Shown piece by piece: positions 1 through 10,900 of a stretch of DNA of 64,000 nucleotides. Both the position numbers and the translations under genes were made by a program. The notes beneath the pieces are model-generated. The model made no database searches. It was not told where the DNA came from and was given only the letters and a program-made list of their open reading frames with translations. Each line of letters starts with the position of its first letter. Within the stretch, counting starts at the first letter, position 1. The DNA is from Parelaphostrongylus tenuis (taxonomy: Eukaryota; Nematoda; Chromadorea; Rhabditida; Metastrongylidae): assembly GCA_019055375.1 (NCBI GenBank), contig JAHQIW010006392.1:62001-126000 (forward strand), given 5' to 3'.

Positions 1-539
1 CTGTTTTGAATGCCAGGAATCGAACGAACTGATTCACGTAATTGTTCTAAACCTGATTCGACTTGTCACAAGCGCACAGTCAGCTCTGATCCGCTATCTA
101 TTTTGAGCCTCAACACAACATTGATAGCTTCATCGTTGACAAAGCGTGAAGCACAAGATTGGCATTGAAGAATTTATTCGGCTAACGTCTCGGGCCTTCA
201 CAATTTTTCCATTACCAACTTCGTTTTACAGGCTCAATATGCAAAGACAATATAGCCTTTCAGTGACTGATTCTTAAAAACCTTCTTGAAGAGCATCGAT
301 ACAGATATTCTACATACATTTCATAGAGCTTTTTTATATAGCTTGATATTGCATGTTAGAGGTATACATACATTTTGAAGGTTTCGCCGGTCTCATCAAT
401 ACCACACGCGGCATACTAAGAGTAGCATAGGGGAATCACATCACAGTGCTCAACCGCAGCGTCTTTCTCTCAGTTGATGTTATGCGAATGTTAATATATT
501 TGAACACTGACTTCATTCAGATGATTTCCACAAAAAAGC

Positions 540-578
540 CTGCGGACACATACACTTGTACGTGTGTATGCATATAGA

Positions 579-632
<54 letters not shown>

Positions 633-1045
633 TGACGATGTTGGATGATGTGCAAAACTTTGACGACAAGCTGGACTCAAACCCGCATTTCATTCTTTTC
701 AGAGGCGAGTGTATTAGCATCTAAACTATCAACGCCCGTTTTGCTTTCCACGGTCAAACTGTTGACGGTTTGTTGCTGACAGATTGATGCGTCATAGCGT
801 AGAAAGACTGGTGGTAAAATCAGCGTCGGTAGCGCAATCGTCACGCACGCGTTCCCGAAAAGGGTGAAATTCAAATTCGAAACCCGTCTGACGTCAAAGT
901 TTGCACATCACTCAACATCATTGGATATATACATGTATATATGTGCACGTGTACATATATATACATATGCACATGCATACGTGTATATGTATGTACAAAT
1001 ATAAATAAATAATATAATATATATATATATATATATATACCCGTA
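540..1045. repeat. Palindromic block with TA microsatellites
   Basis: Two TA-rich microsatellites (about 578-628 and 1015-1040) flank inverted copies of a tRNA-like sequence. The left copy (about 620-720, minus orientation) contains GATGTGCAAAACTTTGACG and the right copy (about 815-925, plus) contains GACGTCAAAGTTTGCACATC. The whole block could fold back on itself about a centre near 770. Short open frames here are low-complexity Tyr/Ile runs and not genes. Confidence 0.75.
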
Positions 1046-1358
1046 TACTTTGGTACTCGGTCGAATGAATTTAAAGTCCAAATATAGCAACAGCGCTTTC
1101 ACGACTGAGAGAGGAGCGGTGCAACACGTGATATCTCACTTGTCGAGCACTCTGGCATGTTTCCCTTTGCTACTCTTTGTACGCTATGTGTAGTACAGAT
1201 GAAACGGCCGAAACGTACGTATGCCTCAAACACGCAATATCAGCTTCGATTAAAAAAAGGCTTAATGAAAAATCTGTGGGAAGAAAACATGATTAATTGG
1301 CAGTGCCGAAGTTAAAGGAAAGTCGGTCTACAAAAAAACGATAAGGGATAAAGCTCTC

Positions 1359-1641
1359 GTTGTTGATCAATACCTGAGAATTGCGCCTTGCATTCTTCTT
1401 CAATTTTTACCTTCGTTTGAGGTGACTGAATGCATATCTGATTCTTACATTAACTCGCGGAGGGTCCACACTGTATCGAGTCAGTGTTGCTTATCCTCCT
1501 ACACGAGTCCGAAATCAATCTGGTACCAATTTAGCGACCTCGGAGAGATGAATGGTTTGGTGAGCCATGAGCGCGAGATCAAAACATCCACTCTTTGTGC
1601 GACGCAGAGCACCTCTAACCACTGCGCTACATTAGCTCTCT
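1359..1641 (-). repeat. tRNA-derived SINE, copy 1
   Basis: Minus-orientation copy of the dispersed family described at 5439-5736. It ends at right with the reverse of the A-box region (CCTCTAACCACTGCGC) and carries at left the tail segment TGTTGATCAATACCTGAG. Overlapping open frames are shadows of the repeat. Confidence 0.8.
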
Positions 1642-1844
1642 CGGTTTACAATATCTTAACAAAACGATTATAGAAGAGAGGTAATTCCAGTACCCAATTC
1701 AGAAAGTCAACTAAACAAAAGTTAAGAAAAGAAAAATAAACTTTTCTTCAAACATGTTATTGACCCATCTTCAAATTGATTTTTTTCACTATGTGGATCG
1801 TAGTACTTCTAGCATACAGTTCGCCTTTTGTCTTTTTATTGAAC

Positions 1845-1995
1845 GCCGTAGAATACTGGTTGAGCGGGTCCCCTTGCAATCTCAAGAACAGCCGGGCTGT
1901 GGCGTTCCATAGGGCGTTGTTGTTGACTGCAGGCTAAGTAGGGGGGAAAGTTGGCAGGGCCCTACGCGTGCCGCAACGAGCATCATAACCACTCG
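1845..1995. repeat. Unclassified repeat, copy also at the right end of the window
   Basis: The segment containing CCCTTGCAATCTCAAGAACA and CGTTCCATAGGGC recurs, diverged, at about 63895-63985 in the same orientation. It contains CATAACCACTCGGCCACC, which looks like the reverse of a tRNA-type A box, so it may belong to another tRNA-derived family. Confidence 0.55.
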
Positions 1996-2327
1996 GCCAC
2001 CTGCTCCGTAGAAAAGGGGAAAAAAAGGAACAGACAAAAAGTTGAAAAGAAGGAAGAAATGTAAAAAAAAAGAAAAGACGCAGAAAAAGTGAGAAATTAG
2101 AGAAATCGCCCATAGAGGAGACTCACGACGGTTCAAAAAAAAAGAACAACGAGCACGAGACGCAATCACCGACACCACACATCGAGCGCCGTAGATCACG
2201 GCTCGGCAATTTTATGGTATGGCCATGTCGGAACTCAGTAGATATCCCGTTTCAGGGTATTTCATCAAAGCTGTGGGGCGACACTTATGGCACAGTGCGA
2301 AGTGGAGGGATGCGGGACAACGTGCTG

Positions 2328-2571
2328 GGTGTTGATCAATCCCTAAGAGATGCGCCATGCATTATACTCCATTCGTAGCATGTTAAGAAGCGAACGCATG
2401 CATCTCGGGCCTTTATAATCTCTTATGGTGGCTCCTGCTGAATCGAGTCAGTACTGCTAACCTCCCAGAAAGGTCCGAGACCAGTTTGCCGGCCTTGGAG
2501 GGATTGAAAACATGTTAAGTTTCAAACACGAGATTGAACCAATGACCACGCGTATGTCGCAGGGCATTTAG
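2328..2571 (-). repeat. tRNA-derived SINE, copy 2 (diverged)
   Basis: Minus-orientation, diverged copy of the SINE. The tail GTGTTGATCAATCCCTAAG and the body segments TGAATCGAGTCAGT and CCAGTTTGCCGGCC are recognisable. The A-box end is degraded. Confidence 0.7.
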
Positions 2572-2590
2572 TCTGCTTAAATTTTTAGAG

Positions 2591-3127
2591 ACGGCTCTTG
2601 ATTGCATAGCACAACTCGCAAGAGGCGGATGATTTTTTTTTATTAAATTAAAGTTCCTATTCCATTTGGAAGGTGAAACCTTAGGTTTTTGCGTTACTCT
2701 GATACTCAAGATTTTCTCTATATGGTCTTATGTTTTTCGTGTATGTATAAGTCTTCCATACGATAAAAACGTTGAATGAGAAACGTGATCTTCTTCTCGC
2801 TCTCGCAGCAGTCTTCGATGACCGTTAAAAAGAGCAAACTACGGCATCGAATTTGACGAGATTTGTACTATCGAATAGCTAGTAAAAATTTGGCAAAGAG
2901 CCATGTAAAGGCATTCTGAGCAAATGTAACAAACTGAATATGAAACATAATTTTCTTTTCGCTGCTACAACGTAATAGACGGGCTTCTTCAAAAATCAAC
3001 CATATTGCTGAAATTACAGAGATACGAGCTTTCGAAAAATTACCACGTGTTTAAGAGAAAGGTTTCGTTCAGCGAGAAAAGCCTTCAAACGTTCGTGTAC
3101 CTCACCTAGTGCACGTTGTCCCTTACG
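2591..3127 (+). repeat. Unclassified long interspersed repeat, copy A
   Basis: About 540 bases that recur, diverged, at 29485-30020 in the same orientation. Shared segments include TTTTGCGTTACTCTGATACT versus TTTTGTGTTACTCTGATACT, AAGAGCCA, TTTTCGCTGCTACAACG and ATATTGCTGAAATTACAGAG. I see no open frame conserved between the two copies and no terminal repeats, so the class is unknown. Confidence 0.7.
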
Positions 3128-3129
3128 GA

Positions 3130-4000
3130 TTAAAATCTCACTCCCACCAGAAATAAAAAAATAGTGTTTTCCGATAAGGCTTATGATTAATAAACATACA
3201 ATACATCTTTTACCGGTTTCAACTACAACTTTAAGCTTTCCCCAATATAAAAACTGCGTAGTGGTTACGCGGTATCCACACATCCCAGAAAGGCTTCAAC
3301 AAAGCGTTTTCAATTTTTCGAGGGCTCCCCTAACGAGATTTTTACTCATTTTCCAACTTGCTTAACTCGTATGAGATTGAACATCGAACATGAGTGTATT
3401 GCAGAGTGTGTTTAGAACTTGGTCTGAGCTCGTTCAGAAGAAGCTTTTAAAGCCAAGTAGAGGTAGGAAACGAGAAAGATAAAGAGTTGGTTAAAATATC
3501 TCGTTAATGAGAACGGCGTCATATAGGCGTAATTTGAAGTGTCAAAGCATACAATCGCTGTCGTTCCGCCTCATCTACCACATATTGGCGACAGTACCTG
3601 TAAGCACTTATTTAAATGGGCAGTACAGGAGCCTGTTATTTTCTGGTTATACTTGTTCAGAAGGCCGTAGTAATGGGAATCATCGCATAGGTTCTTGAGC
3701 TTCCTACATTGCGCAGCCGGATTGTCTTACAAGAGCTGCCAGCCGAAAAATTCAGATAGTATTGCTATGTACGAATAACTTCTCTCACTTTTCTAGAGCA
3801 GCTAAACATTATTTCTGTTTTTCATCTTATTTATGGTAAATACAAGCACTATTTCTTACTACAATTCAACGCTTAATCAAGCAACAACATTTTGGTACTT
3901 GATTTTAGTTAATTCTACTTTTCTGAAATTGTTAAACATGGTAACAACGTCAGCGTTTCGCAGTTTAGTCTTAAAATTTAGATTAGGTGACTAATGGTTA
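3130..4000. other. No recognisable feature
   Basis: AT-rich sequence with only short open frames of random appearance. I see no splice-flanked coding segment, RNA gene or repeat here. Confidence 0.5.
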
Positions 4001-4006
4001 ACTGAC

Positions 4007-4121
4007 CTGTTATGGTTCCAGGCTTTTTGGTTCCAAATGTTGTAGTTGGTGATGGAGTTGTGGTAGTTTCAGCCTTTTTGGCTTCAATTGTTATACTTGC
4101 TAATGGAGTCGACGTCGACAT
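4007..4121 (-). CDS. Possible first exon of a Thr/Ser-rich protein
   Basis: On the minus strand an ATG at 4121 opens a frame of 38 codons ending at a plausible donor (ACAG|GTCAGT). The peptide is Thr/Ser/Pro-rich with KAETTTTPSPTTTFGTKKPG and two imperfect repeats of an xxKK(A/P) unit, reflecting a tandem DNA repeat of about 50 bases. Such composition is typical of mucin-like or secreted nematode proteins, but no downstream exon could be assigned. It could equally be a chance open stretch across a tandem repeat. Confidence 0.3.
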
Positions 4122-4149
4122 TGCCTCTTGTGTCACAGATGCGTCATAG

Positions 4150-5435
4150 AATTAATTGTGAAAGCAAGTAAGAGCACTATGACGATTGAATTGGAGTTAC
4201 TCATTGAGACAGGAAATAATTTTTTTTACAGCATCTTTCATAGGCGATCAGCTTATCACAGTATATCGCCAGGCTTTCCTAAGTCGTGGGCGTGTCCATA
4301 ATTACTCAGCACTTTGCTTATCCGAACATACATTTCGATGTTTTCTCCTTGAGAAGTGGAACCTCAAATGTGCAAAAAAAAAAGGAGAACAACGTTCAGT
4401 AAAATAGGAAAAAGTCACCAAAAAGCACAGCTATTCTTTTTTTCTAATCGTTGAATGTGCCCGATAAGAGAAAGTAGTGAATTGTTGCTATGCATTTCTA
4501 TAATAATGATATCACAAAACGATTTCACTTCACGAAAATTTTTGAAAGCATTGCTATCTGGTTATCTAGCCAAATTTATTCATCATACCATGATGAATGA
4601 CAGCAGATGGACTTCACGATGACACTGAATTCAGTACACATTTATGTATAAACAGCCGGAAACGATGTACTGGAATGTCAGTGCTTGAGCTCGGATTTCA
4701 AGAGACTGACGAAAAGATGTATAACAATCATTCGTTCTCTACATCTGTCGGCCGCAGTGAAGCAGCTGCGACGACCTAGTGAACTTTGAGGATACACCTG
4801 ACGTAGCTGCTGAGTTTTGCTAGCACTGTGTAGATCATGGTTACAAAATTCGCAGATTCTTGATATATACTATCCACCTTACTGATGACATTCATGCTGT
4901 TTCTATGAATACTTTGCCCAAGACTAACGCTTGTAGCATTTCTTAAGAAAGCTGATCGAATTTGTGTCTTTCCAAATAAAAACTGATTATTCTTCTAGCA
5001 CGATCGAAATACGATGTAGGTCAAAAGACTAAATGAATTTTATTCAATTTATGAAGAAGATAGGTGTACCTACAATACGACACGATATTTTTTCGGAACT
5101 GATGCAATTGTAAATCGATACAAATCCCAATTTGATTCCGTAGAATTAAGAGTGTTGTATCTAATACAACCATGAAAACTTCTAGATGAATGACATTAAA
5201 TTGACTTGTACCTATTCTTTTCGTTTCTGTAATGCTCAACGCTCAATATTTCACTGGCAAAGAAGATTAGCTTATTATATTGCGAATTACAGAGAATTTA
5301 GTGCTCATATGTAGCAGATTATACGTAAGGGTGTGATGAGATGTCAACGGTGAAAATCGTGATGCTTCGGTTATCTCAACATTCATTATGTTCAGTATTG
5401 AACAAGCTACAAAATTTTCTGATGTTGTATGATTA
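4150..5435. other. No recognisable feature
   Basis: AT-rich intergenic-type sequence. The open frames have no splice signals or domain content that I recognise. Confidence 0.5.
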
Positions 5436-5438
5436 AGA

Positions 5439-5736
5439 GCGTATGTGGCGCAGTGGTTAGAGGTGCACTGCGTCTCACACGAGATCAATGGTTTGATCTC
5501 GCACACATGGCTCACCAAGCCACCCATCTCTCCGGGGTCAGTAAAATGGTACCAGACTGGTCTCAGACTTGTCTGGGAGGATGAGCAGCACCGGCTCGGT
5601 TCAGCGGGAGGCCATCGCGAGTCATTGTAAAGGCCACATGTGCATTCAATCACCTCGAACGACGTTAGAAATTGAAGCCGAATGCATAGCGCATCCCTCA
5701 CGGATTGACCAACGCCGAGAACTTTATGCATTTATC
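5439..5736 (+). repeat. tRNA-derived SINE, copy 3 (reference copy)
   Basis: About 295 bases starting with a tRNA-like head. The A-box-like GTGGCGCAGTGGTTAGAGG is followed about 35 bases later by a B-box-like ATGGTTTGATCTCGC. The tRNA-unrelated body carries GCTCACCAAGCCACCCATCT, GGTACCAGACTGGTCTCAGA, GGAGGCCATCGCGAGTCATT and GCATTCAATCACCTC, and the tail ends near GACCAACGCCGAGAA. This is the best preserved copy. About ten others, in both orientations, occur in the window. An internal Pol III promoter is inferred from the A/B boxes. The two overlapping open frames are not genes. Confidence 0.85.
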
Positions 5737-6014
5737 CTTTATGTAACAGATTAGCAATATTTCTGCCCTTGAAGCTAATGTGACAACTGCAAAGGTATAT
5801 TAGGGAATTCTGTCCTTAAAGTTTCGAAAAGTTATCAATACGGTCATAGCTTGCCGTACTCATTACTACTACGAGGGAGTTTGGAAGAGGGAGTTGAAAA
5901 ATCTCCGTTGCGTTTTCATTTTTACGCGAACCAATTCTAATTGCATTGCATGAACAAATTTTATTTTATTCTATGGGCAACAACATTTTATAATTGTTCA
6001 TTTTCAAGTGAAAG

Positions 6015-6095
6015 CAGGGCAGTGCAGTAGTTAGTGATGCAGTGTCCAAGGAAGCAAGGCTGTAAACGAAGCTCAGGTCGATTCTATCCCTATAT
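6015..6095 (+). repeat. tRNA-like repeat fragment
   Basis: The segment GCAGTGCAGTAGTTAGTGAT followed by GCTCAGGTCGATTCTATCCC has spaced A-box and B-box-like motifs. It resembles 7668-7745 more than the main SINE family. It does not fold as a normal cloverleaf, so I call it a tRNA-derived repeat and not a tRNA gene. Confidence 0.5.
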
Positions 6096-6264
6096 TCTCT
6101 TGCAATCAATCATCTGAACGCCTAGGAACGCCGTAGTCCAGTTACTTCCAAAACTACAAGGAGAACGTCATCACTCCACAATGGAAAGATTCAAACTCAA
6201 CTTTTCAAGAAACGCCACCAGAAGTCCGCAGTAACAAAAACTATGGGCCACATGATTTTTCAGG

Positions 6265-6600
6265 CATTTACGCCACCGGAAAGCGCCATTGGTCTTCATC
6301 AGCAGAAACGTCAAAATTGACGCTGCCAGCTATCAGCAGGAAGTTTTATGGGTGTACTGGAGCCCCGGAGTACTCAACACTTTGGCCGCGACGGATTTAC
6401 GCTTCAGCAGGACTGAAGTGTTGCGCATGCAGCCCGCTCAACAACTGCCATCTGTCAAGAGATGTTCCCAGGCTTTTGGTGCAAAGACTTTTAATCGTCA
6501 AACTCATAGGTTTTCGACAAGAGGTTTCGTCTACTCCCTGAACTACCGTAGATGCGCTTAAAGCGGCTCTGACATGCGCTGTGCAGAAATTACGGTGGGT
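6265..6600 (+). pseudogene. Decayed Tc1/mariner-type transposase fragment, copy 1
   Basis: Translated pieces in two frames match the C-terminal half of a Tc1/mariner-superfamily transposase. VFISRNVKIDAASYQQEVL corresponds to the conserved segment before the QQD catalytic motif, and the rest is frameshifted. A second decayed copy, with a recognisable TLQQD and a degraded SPDLNPMDY equivalent, lies at 24640-25000 on the minus strand. The reading frame is broken, so there is no active enzyme. Confidence 0.65.
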
Positions 6601-6719
6601 GCGTGTGCAAGCATCGTTGAAAATGTTCGTAATTGATTTGTAAATGTACAGAGCCCAAAACGGTGGCAATTTTTTGACTTTGTTACAAACTTCTTTGTTT
6701 GTTTTTATGATTGTCAAAG

Positions 6720-7655
6720 CAGTAAATGTGATGAATTTTTCAACTGAATGAATTTACTTAATTATAAAGTAATCTTTTAAAGCTCAAATATCTAAGAAAA
6801 TTGAAACTTCTTGCACACTCCATATATCTTGGAATGACAGCTAGCATTTGGTATTAGCGGCTTACGTACAAATCATAGAATGTCACTTTACAGCTCAACT
6901 TGTGCTAGAAGCCTCTTTCATAATTAAAATTCAAAAAGAAATGGTTAAAATATTCTTTTTTGTAAGAGATTCCACACCCTCAATAGACCTACGGGTGGCA
7001 AATATATGTGAAGCTCCCTATGCCGAGTATGCCAGTGAAAGTTACTATTCTTTAGTGCTTGTTCTTTTATTGTGATAATTTAACTGATCCCTATCGATAC
7101 TGTCCGTTCAAAAGGAATTCCATTTTTTTCTCTTCCTGTGGCATTTTCTTTCTTTCTTTTGCCACTTTCAATAATGACCAGTCACTGTATCCACTACTTA
7201 TGTACATTGTTCAAATGACAACATGTACATAAAATCAGTTATTCAACCAGATCAACATTTCGCTGTTTTAGTTCCTAATAATTGAAGGAGCAACATCCTT
7301 TAGCAGTTACAAATTTTTTGCTGACAACGCCCATCTAAATAAGCTTAGAAAAATTTTTAGCACCTCAGTAAGATTTTGTCGCTTTATAGTGTATCAGGAT
7401 AAGCAGGTAAGTCAATGATGGATTGTATCGAAAATGGTGTGAAATACGAAGTTTGTCACACGCTCTAGCGGCTTTACACACTAACCAACATCCTTAATTT
7501 CTCAGAAAATAAAAAAGAAGCTGTGAACTCGTCCACAATTTAAAGACGTCAAGTGCTGGCTTTTTCGACAATAAACAAAAAGTTTTGACACCTAGTGGAT
7601 TTATGGGGTGAAGAACATAAGAAAATTATGGAGGTGATCTTCCTTTATCTATTTA
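6720..7655. other. No recognisable feature
   Basis: AT-rich sequence. The 75-codon open frame at 6848-7075 has no supporting splice sites or recognisable composition. Confidence 0.45.
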
Positions 7656-7667
7656 GAGCTATAGCGG

Positions 7668-7745
7668 CGAAGTAGCCTAGTGGTTAGTGATGTGGAGTGT
7701 TAGGAAGCAAGATGATAAGCAAGGTTCTCGTTCGACCCCTTCCTA
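7668..7745 (+). repeat. tRNA-like repeat fragment
   Basis: AGTAGCCTAGTGGTTAGTGA resembles a Pol III A box and GTTCTCGTTCGACCCC a B box. The pair is similar to 6015-6095. A 23-24-base direct repeat (AATCAACGATCATTATAAG-type) follows at about 7757-7801. Confidence 0.5.
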
Positions 7746-8191
7746 ACGCTCTTTACAGTCAACGATCATTATAAGGATTACAATCAACGATCATTATAAG
7801 AAATGTCTTATCTCAGCTACCTGCACGACACTGCAAATAGAGTTGTCTCAGCCAGCATTCGACGACATAATTCGATAAGAGGAAATCTTTAGAGAGCACG
7901 AAAAGAAAAATGTGAAGTTTTCGAATGCCTTTGCGAAGCATGAATGCGAATGAAGGAATTCAATTCAAGAAGCCCTGAGATCTGCCCAGTATTGCGACCA
8001 AGAATCGTATAAAACAAAGTATGGAGCACTGACGATGCAGGTACGTGCTACGTTTTTTTTTTCTTTTAACATTAGTTTCAATGCCACAAGGGCCTTGTTG
8101 TGATTCAAAGGAAGTTTGCTTTTTATTTTTAATGTGTTGCTAATGACCATACATTTCAAAGGAAGTGTTATACATCGCTACAATTTTTCAG

Positions 8192-8582
8192 ACGACTTGT
8201 CGTTCATACCTGCTGTTCGGAACTCAGCACTTCTTGCATTCGACTGGTATTTTTGCATCAACTATTCAGGGAGTTGTCGAATTTTTTGTGTGCAGACTTA
8301 TTTGCTGCTTAAAATCGAAATTTTTCCTTCGTTATGCAGGTTATCACGACTACGGCTGAATGCTACAACTGGATTCTCGCCGAGAAAGACCGTGGATTAC
8401 AGGGAGTAAACCCTTTCCAAGCAACTGTTATTATTTCCCGTCCTCGAAGTGATAAAAATGCTTGGCACATCCGTGTGATATCAAACCAACACCCTGCTCG
8501 TGAAGACCCGCATCAATGCTACAGCTCTGTCTGCTCATCTAAGCGAAGAAATAAAAAGCGGTCAGTTAGTAGTCAAATCTAA
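8192..8582 (+). CDS. Possible two-exon C-terminal fragment, function unknown
   Basis: Candidate exon 8192-8246 follows a strong acceptor (CAATTTTTCAG) and ends at a GTATTT donor. Candidate exon 8340-8582 follows TTATGCAG and runs 80 codons to TAA. Only one phase combination keeps both open. The second exon has balanced composition, with AECYNWILAEKDRGLQG, AWHIRVISNQHP and a basic end (KRRNKKR), unlike the surrounding repeats. I recognise no family. It directly abuts the decayed RTE retrotransposon at right, so it could also be element-derived. Confidence 0.3.
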
Positions 8583-10900
8583 ACTCTGTTTGACAAAGAT
8601 TGTGCTCTGTGCTCGAAACTGAGCTGCCAATTGCAAACGGTCAGTGTAGCGATCTGTGCCTATAACGTATATAAACTTGCATACGACTTCTCTGTAGAAG
8701 ATCCAACTATGCAAGCAAGAATGATTAGGTGCAACATCATCGACCTGGTTGGGACGAAGGCTCCACACTTTTCACGCTGTCTATGACTTCAAAGATGAAC
8801 TGTTACTAGTGACACACAGTAGTGGAGGTGTCGGCGACGTTGGCTTTTTTGATCAAAATGAGTCCGACCATGAAAAACTATCCAATTAAATAGCTCAAAA
8901 TTCGTGTGGGACAATTGCAATTGAATATTGTAGATGAACTCCGGCTTCTACCATTTACGTTGTCTACGTATCAACATCATGCTATGACAAAGATAAAATA
9001 GAAACGTTTTATATAAATTCTGGGAATCTTTTTTAGAGATAGTCAAACATTGCTTGACGTCGTCATTGGCGATTTTTACGTTAAAAATCGAGCCAACATG
9101 TTAGAATGAATCAATTAGGATGAAGCTTGTCTGAATATGTAGCGAAGTGAACCACATCGTAGTTAGTCCGAGATTCTGTTCGACCAATGTCACTGTTATT
9201 CTTAAATTCTTGATGGGATCAGACTATCGCATCCATCGCGCAGCATTCCGATTTCGTGAAAAAAGCCGCTAAATTCGAACATGAAATTTCAAAACCACCA
9301 TACTAAGATCTATTCAAATCATTAGTCGACCGTCATTTACGACATTGGCGAAGATTACTACTGCTCATCCAGCATCTTCACGTTAGCACTATGAAAGCCG
9401 AGAGTTCTGAAGTTAGCCAAAGACGTCTGCTTTCACAAACATGCGAGCTAATACGCCAACTTGGAATTACATAAGCCTCAAACAGCGGAAACCTTATGTT
9501 CAGATTTCCAAAAGCTGCAGATAAATGATCAACGAGAAAAGAGCAGCAGTCATGGCGTAAGCTGCTAAAGCTGGGAAGAGCATTCGCAAAGCCCATGGAA
9601 GCTTCACGACCTACAACACGAAGACGGGTAATGACGCTCTAAAAGAGCAATTACAGTGTCTATGAAGGTGATGGAGAAAATTATTCACTACCACTACAAC
9701 TCAGATTTCCCTGATAGCTATGTCCTCTTACCGTCACAGGAATCAAAAGAGGATAAATTTGCCGTACCACCGGTTCTCCTTTTCACATTCCGATACGCTT
9801 TTTCGTCGGCGAAGAATAGAACAACACTTGACCCAAACACGTTAAGAGAACAATACCTAAAGACCTTACTGCCACATCTCATTATCACATTGGCTGAGCT
9901 TGTCAATCGTTACTCATCAGAATGGCTCGTAGTTAGTGAAAAGCCTACTAGCGCACTGCGGACTAGAAATAGAACTCAACAGTATCGATAACTATTGCTC
10001 CATCTGGCTGTTGCCTTTGCTCTATTATTTCCTCATTTGAGTCGTTACCAACAGAATTGAAGAACGCTGAACAATATACATTAGTGAGAAATAAAAGGGT
10101 TTCGAAATGTGTTTAGTATTGTGGTGGTCATCAACGCAATAAAAAGAAACACCAAAATTTTTCGAGAGTAGAAAGGATCACTCTGTTCCACCTTCGATTT
10201 GAAGAAGGCATTTGATTTAATGAAGCAGAAGCAATCACAGAGGCTTTGAATAAGCAGCGCATCCTTACTCAGTACGTGAGGACTTTTTTTGAGAGCTGTG
10301 TAAATTTTTGCAGCCAAAAAATTACCATTAACCATATTACTGTCGATCTCAAAAAAGAAGTGCCACAAAACGATACCATTTCGCCGAAAACATTCACTGC
10401 CGCTTTCCGCGACGTCATGAGAACATTCAACTGGAGCAACAAAGGAGTGAAAATTGACGATCGTGAATTACATCATCATTGCTTGGATGTTGACATTGTT
10501 CCTATAACATCGAACATCAGCCAGGCTGAGCGAATGTTGAGCGATTTTGACTGCTTGCAGAAATATTGGTCTTCAACTTAAACTAGCGATGACGATGTTT
10601 ATGAGCAGCGGACTGACTTCGCAACTTCAATAACGCTCAATGGATTGAATGTCTGCGAATGCTGTTGCGTCTATTTAGGTTGAGAAGCAAACATGATGAC
10701 TTCCCTATCTCCAGAGTTGAGCAGAAGGAAGCGAGAGGATACGTCATACGGGTGATAGACACCCTATATTATCGATGACAACTATTTCCAATAACTTGGC
10801 AACTTGCTCAGTGATTAGATTACTGACGTGGTTATAGCTTGACACACTTGTAGAGGAGACTCTATTCCATACTCTGATTATGAACAATGAAATAAATTCC
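8560..10900 (+). mobile_element. Decayed RTE-type non-LTR retrotransposon
   Basis: The order of conserved blocks matches the endonuclease/reverse-transcriptase ORF common in hookworm genomes. Around 8640-8790 an apurinic-endonuclease start reads AICAYNVYKLAYDF and TMQARMIRCNIIDLVGT. At 9660-9930 there is the linker EKIIHYHYNSDFPDSYVLLP plus the early RT segment VKNRT-like/LREQYLKTLLPHLIITLAEL. At 10250-10560 RT motifs with NDTISPKTFTAAF, RELHHHCLDVDIV (the FADD-box position, degraded) and SNISQAERMLSDFD are followed by a frameshifted LNGLNVCEC segment. Multiple stops and frame changes show an inactive copy of about 2.3 kb. Confidence 0.8.

Noticed and set aside
517..1102. Tyr/Ile-rich open frames on the minus strand
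   Set aside because: They are translations of TA microsatellites within a palindromic repeat, with no splice context.
5267..5731. 154-codon minus-strand open frame
   Set aside because: It covers a SINE copy in reverse. Frames in other copies are broken.
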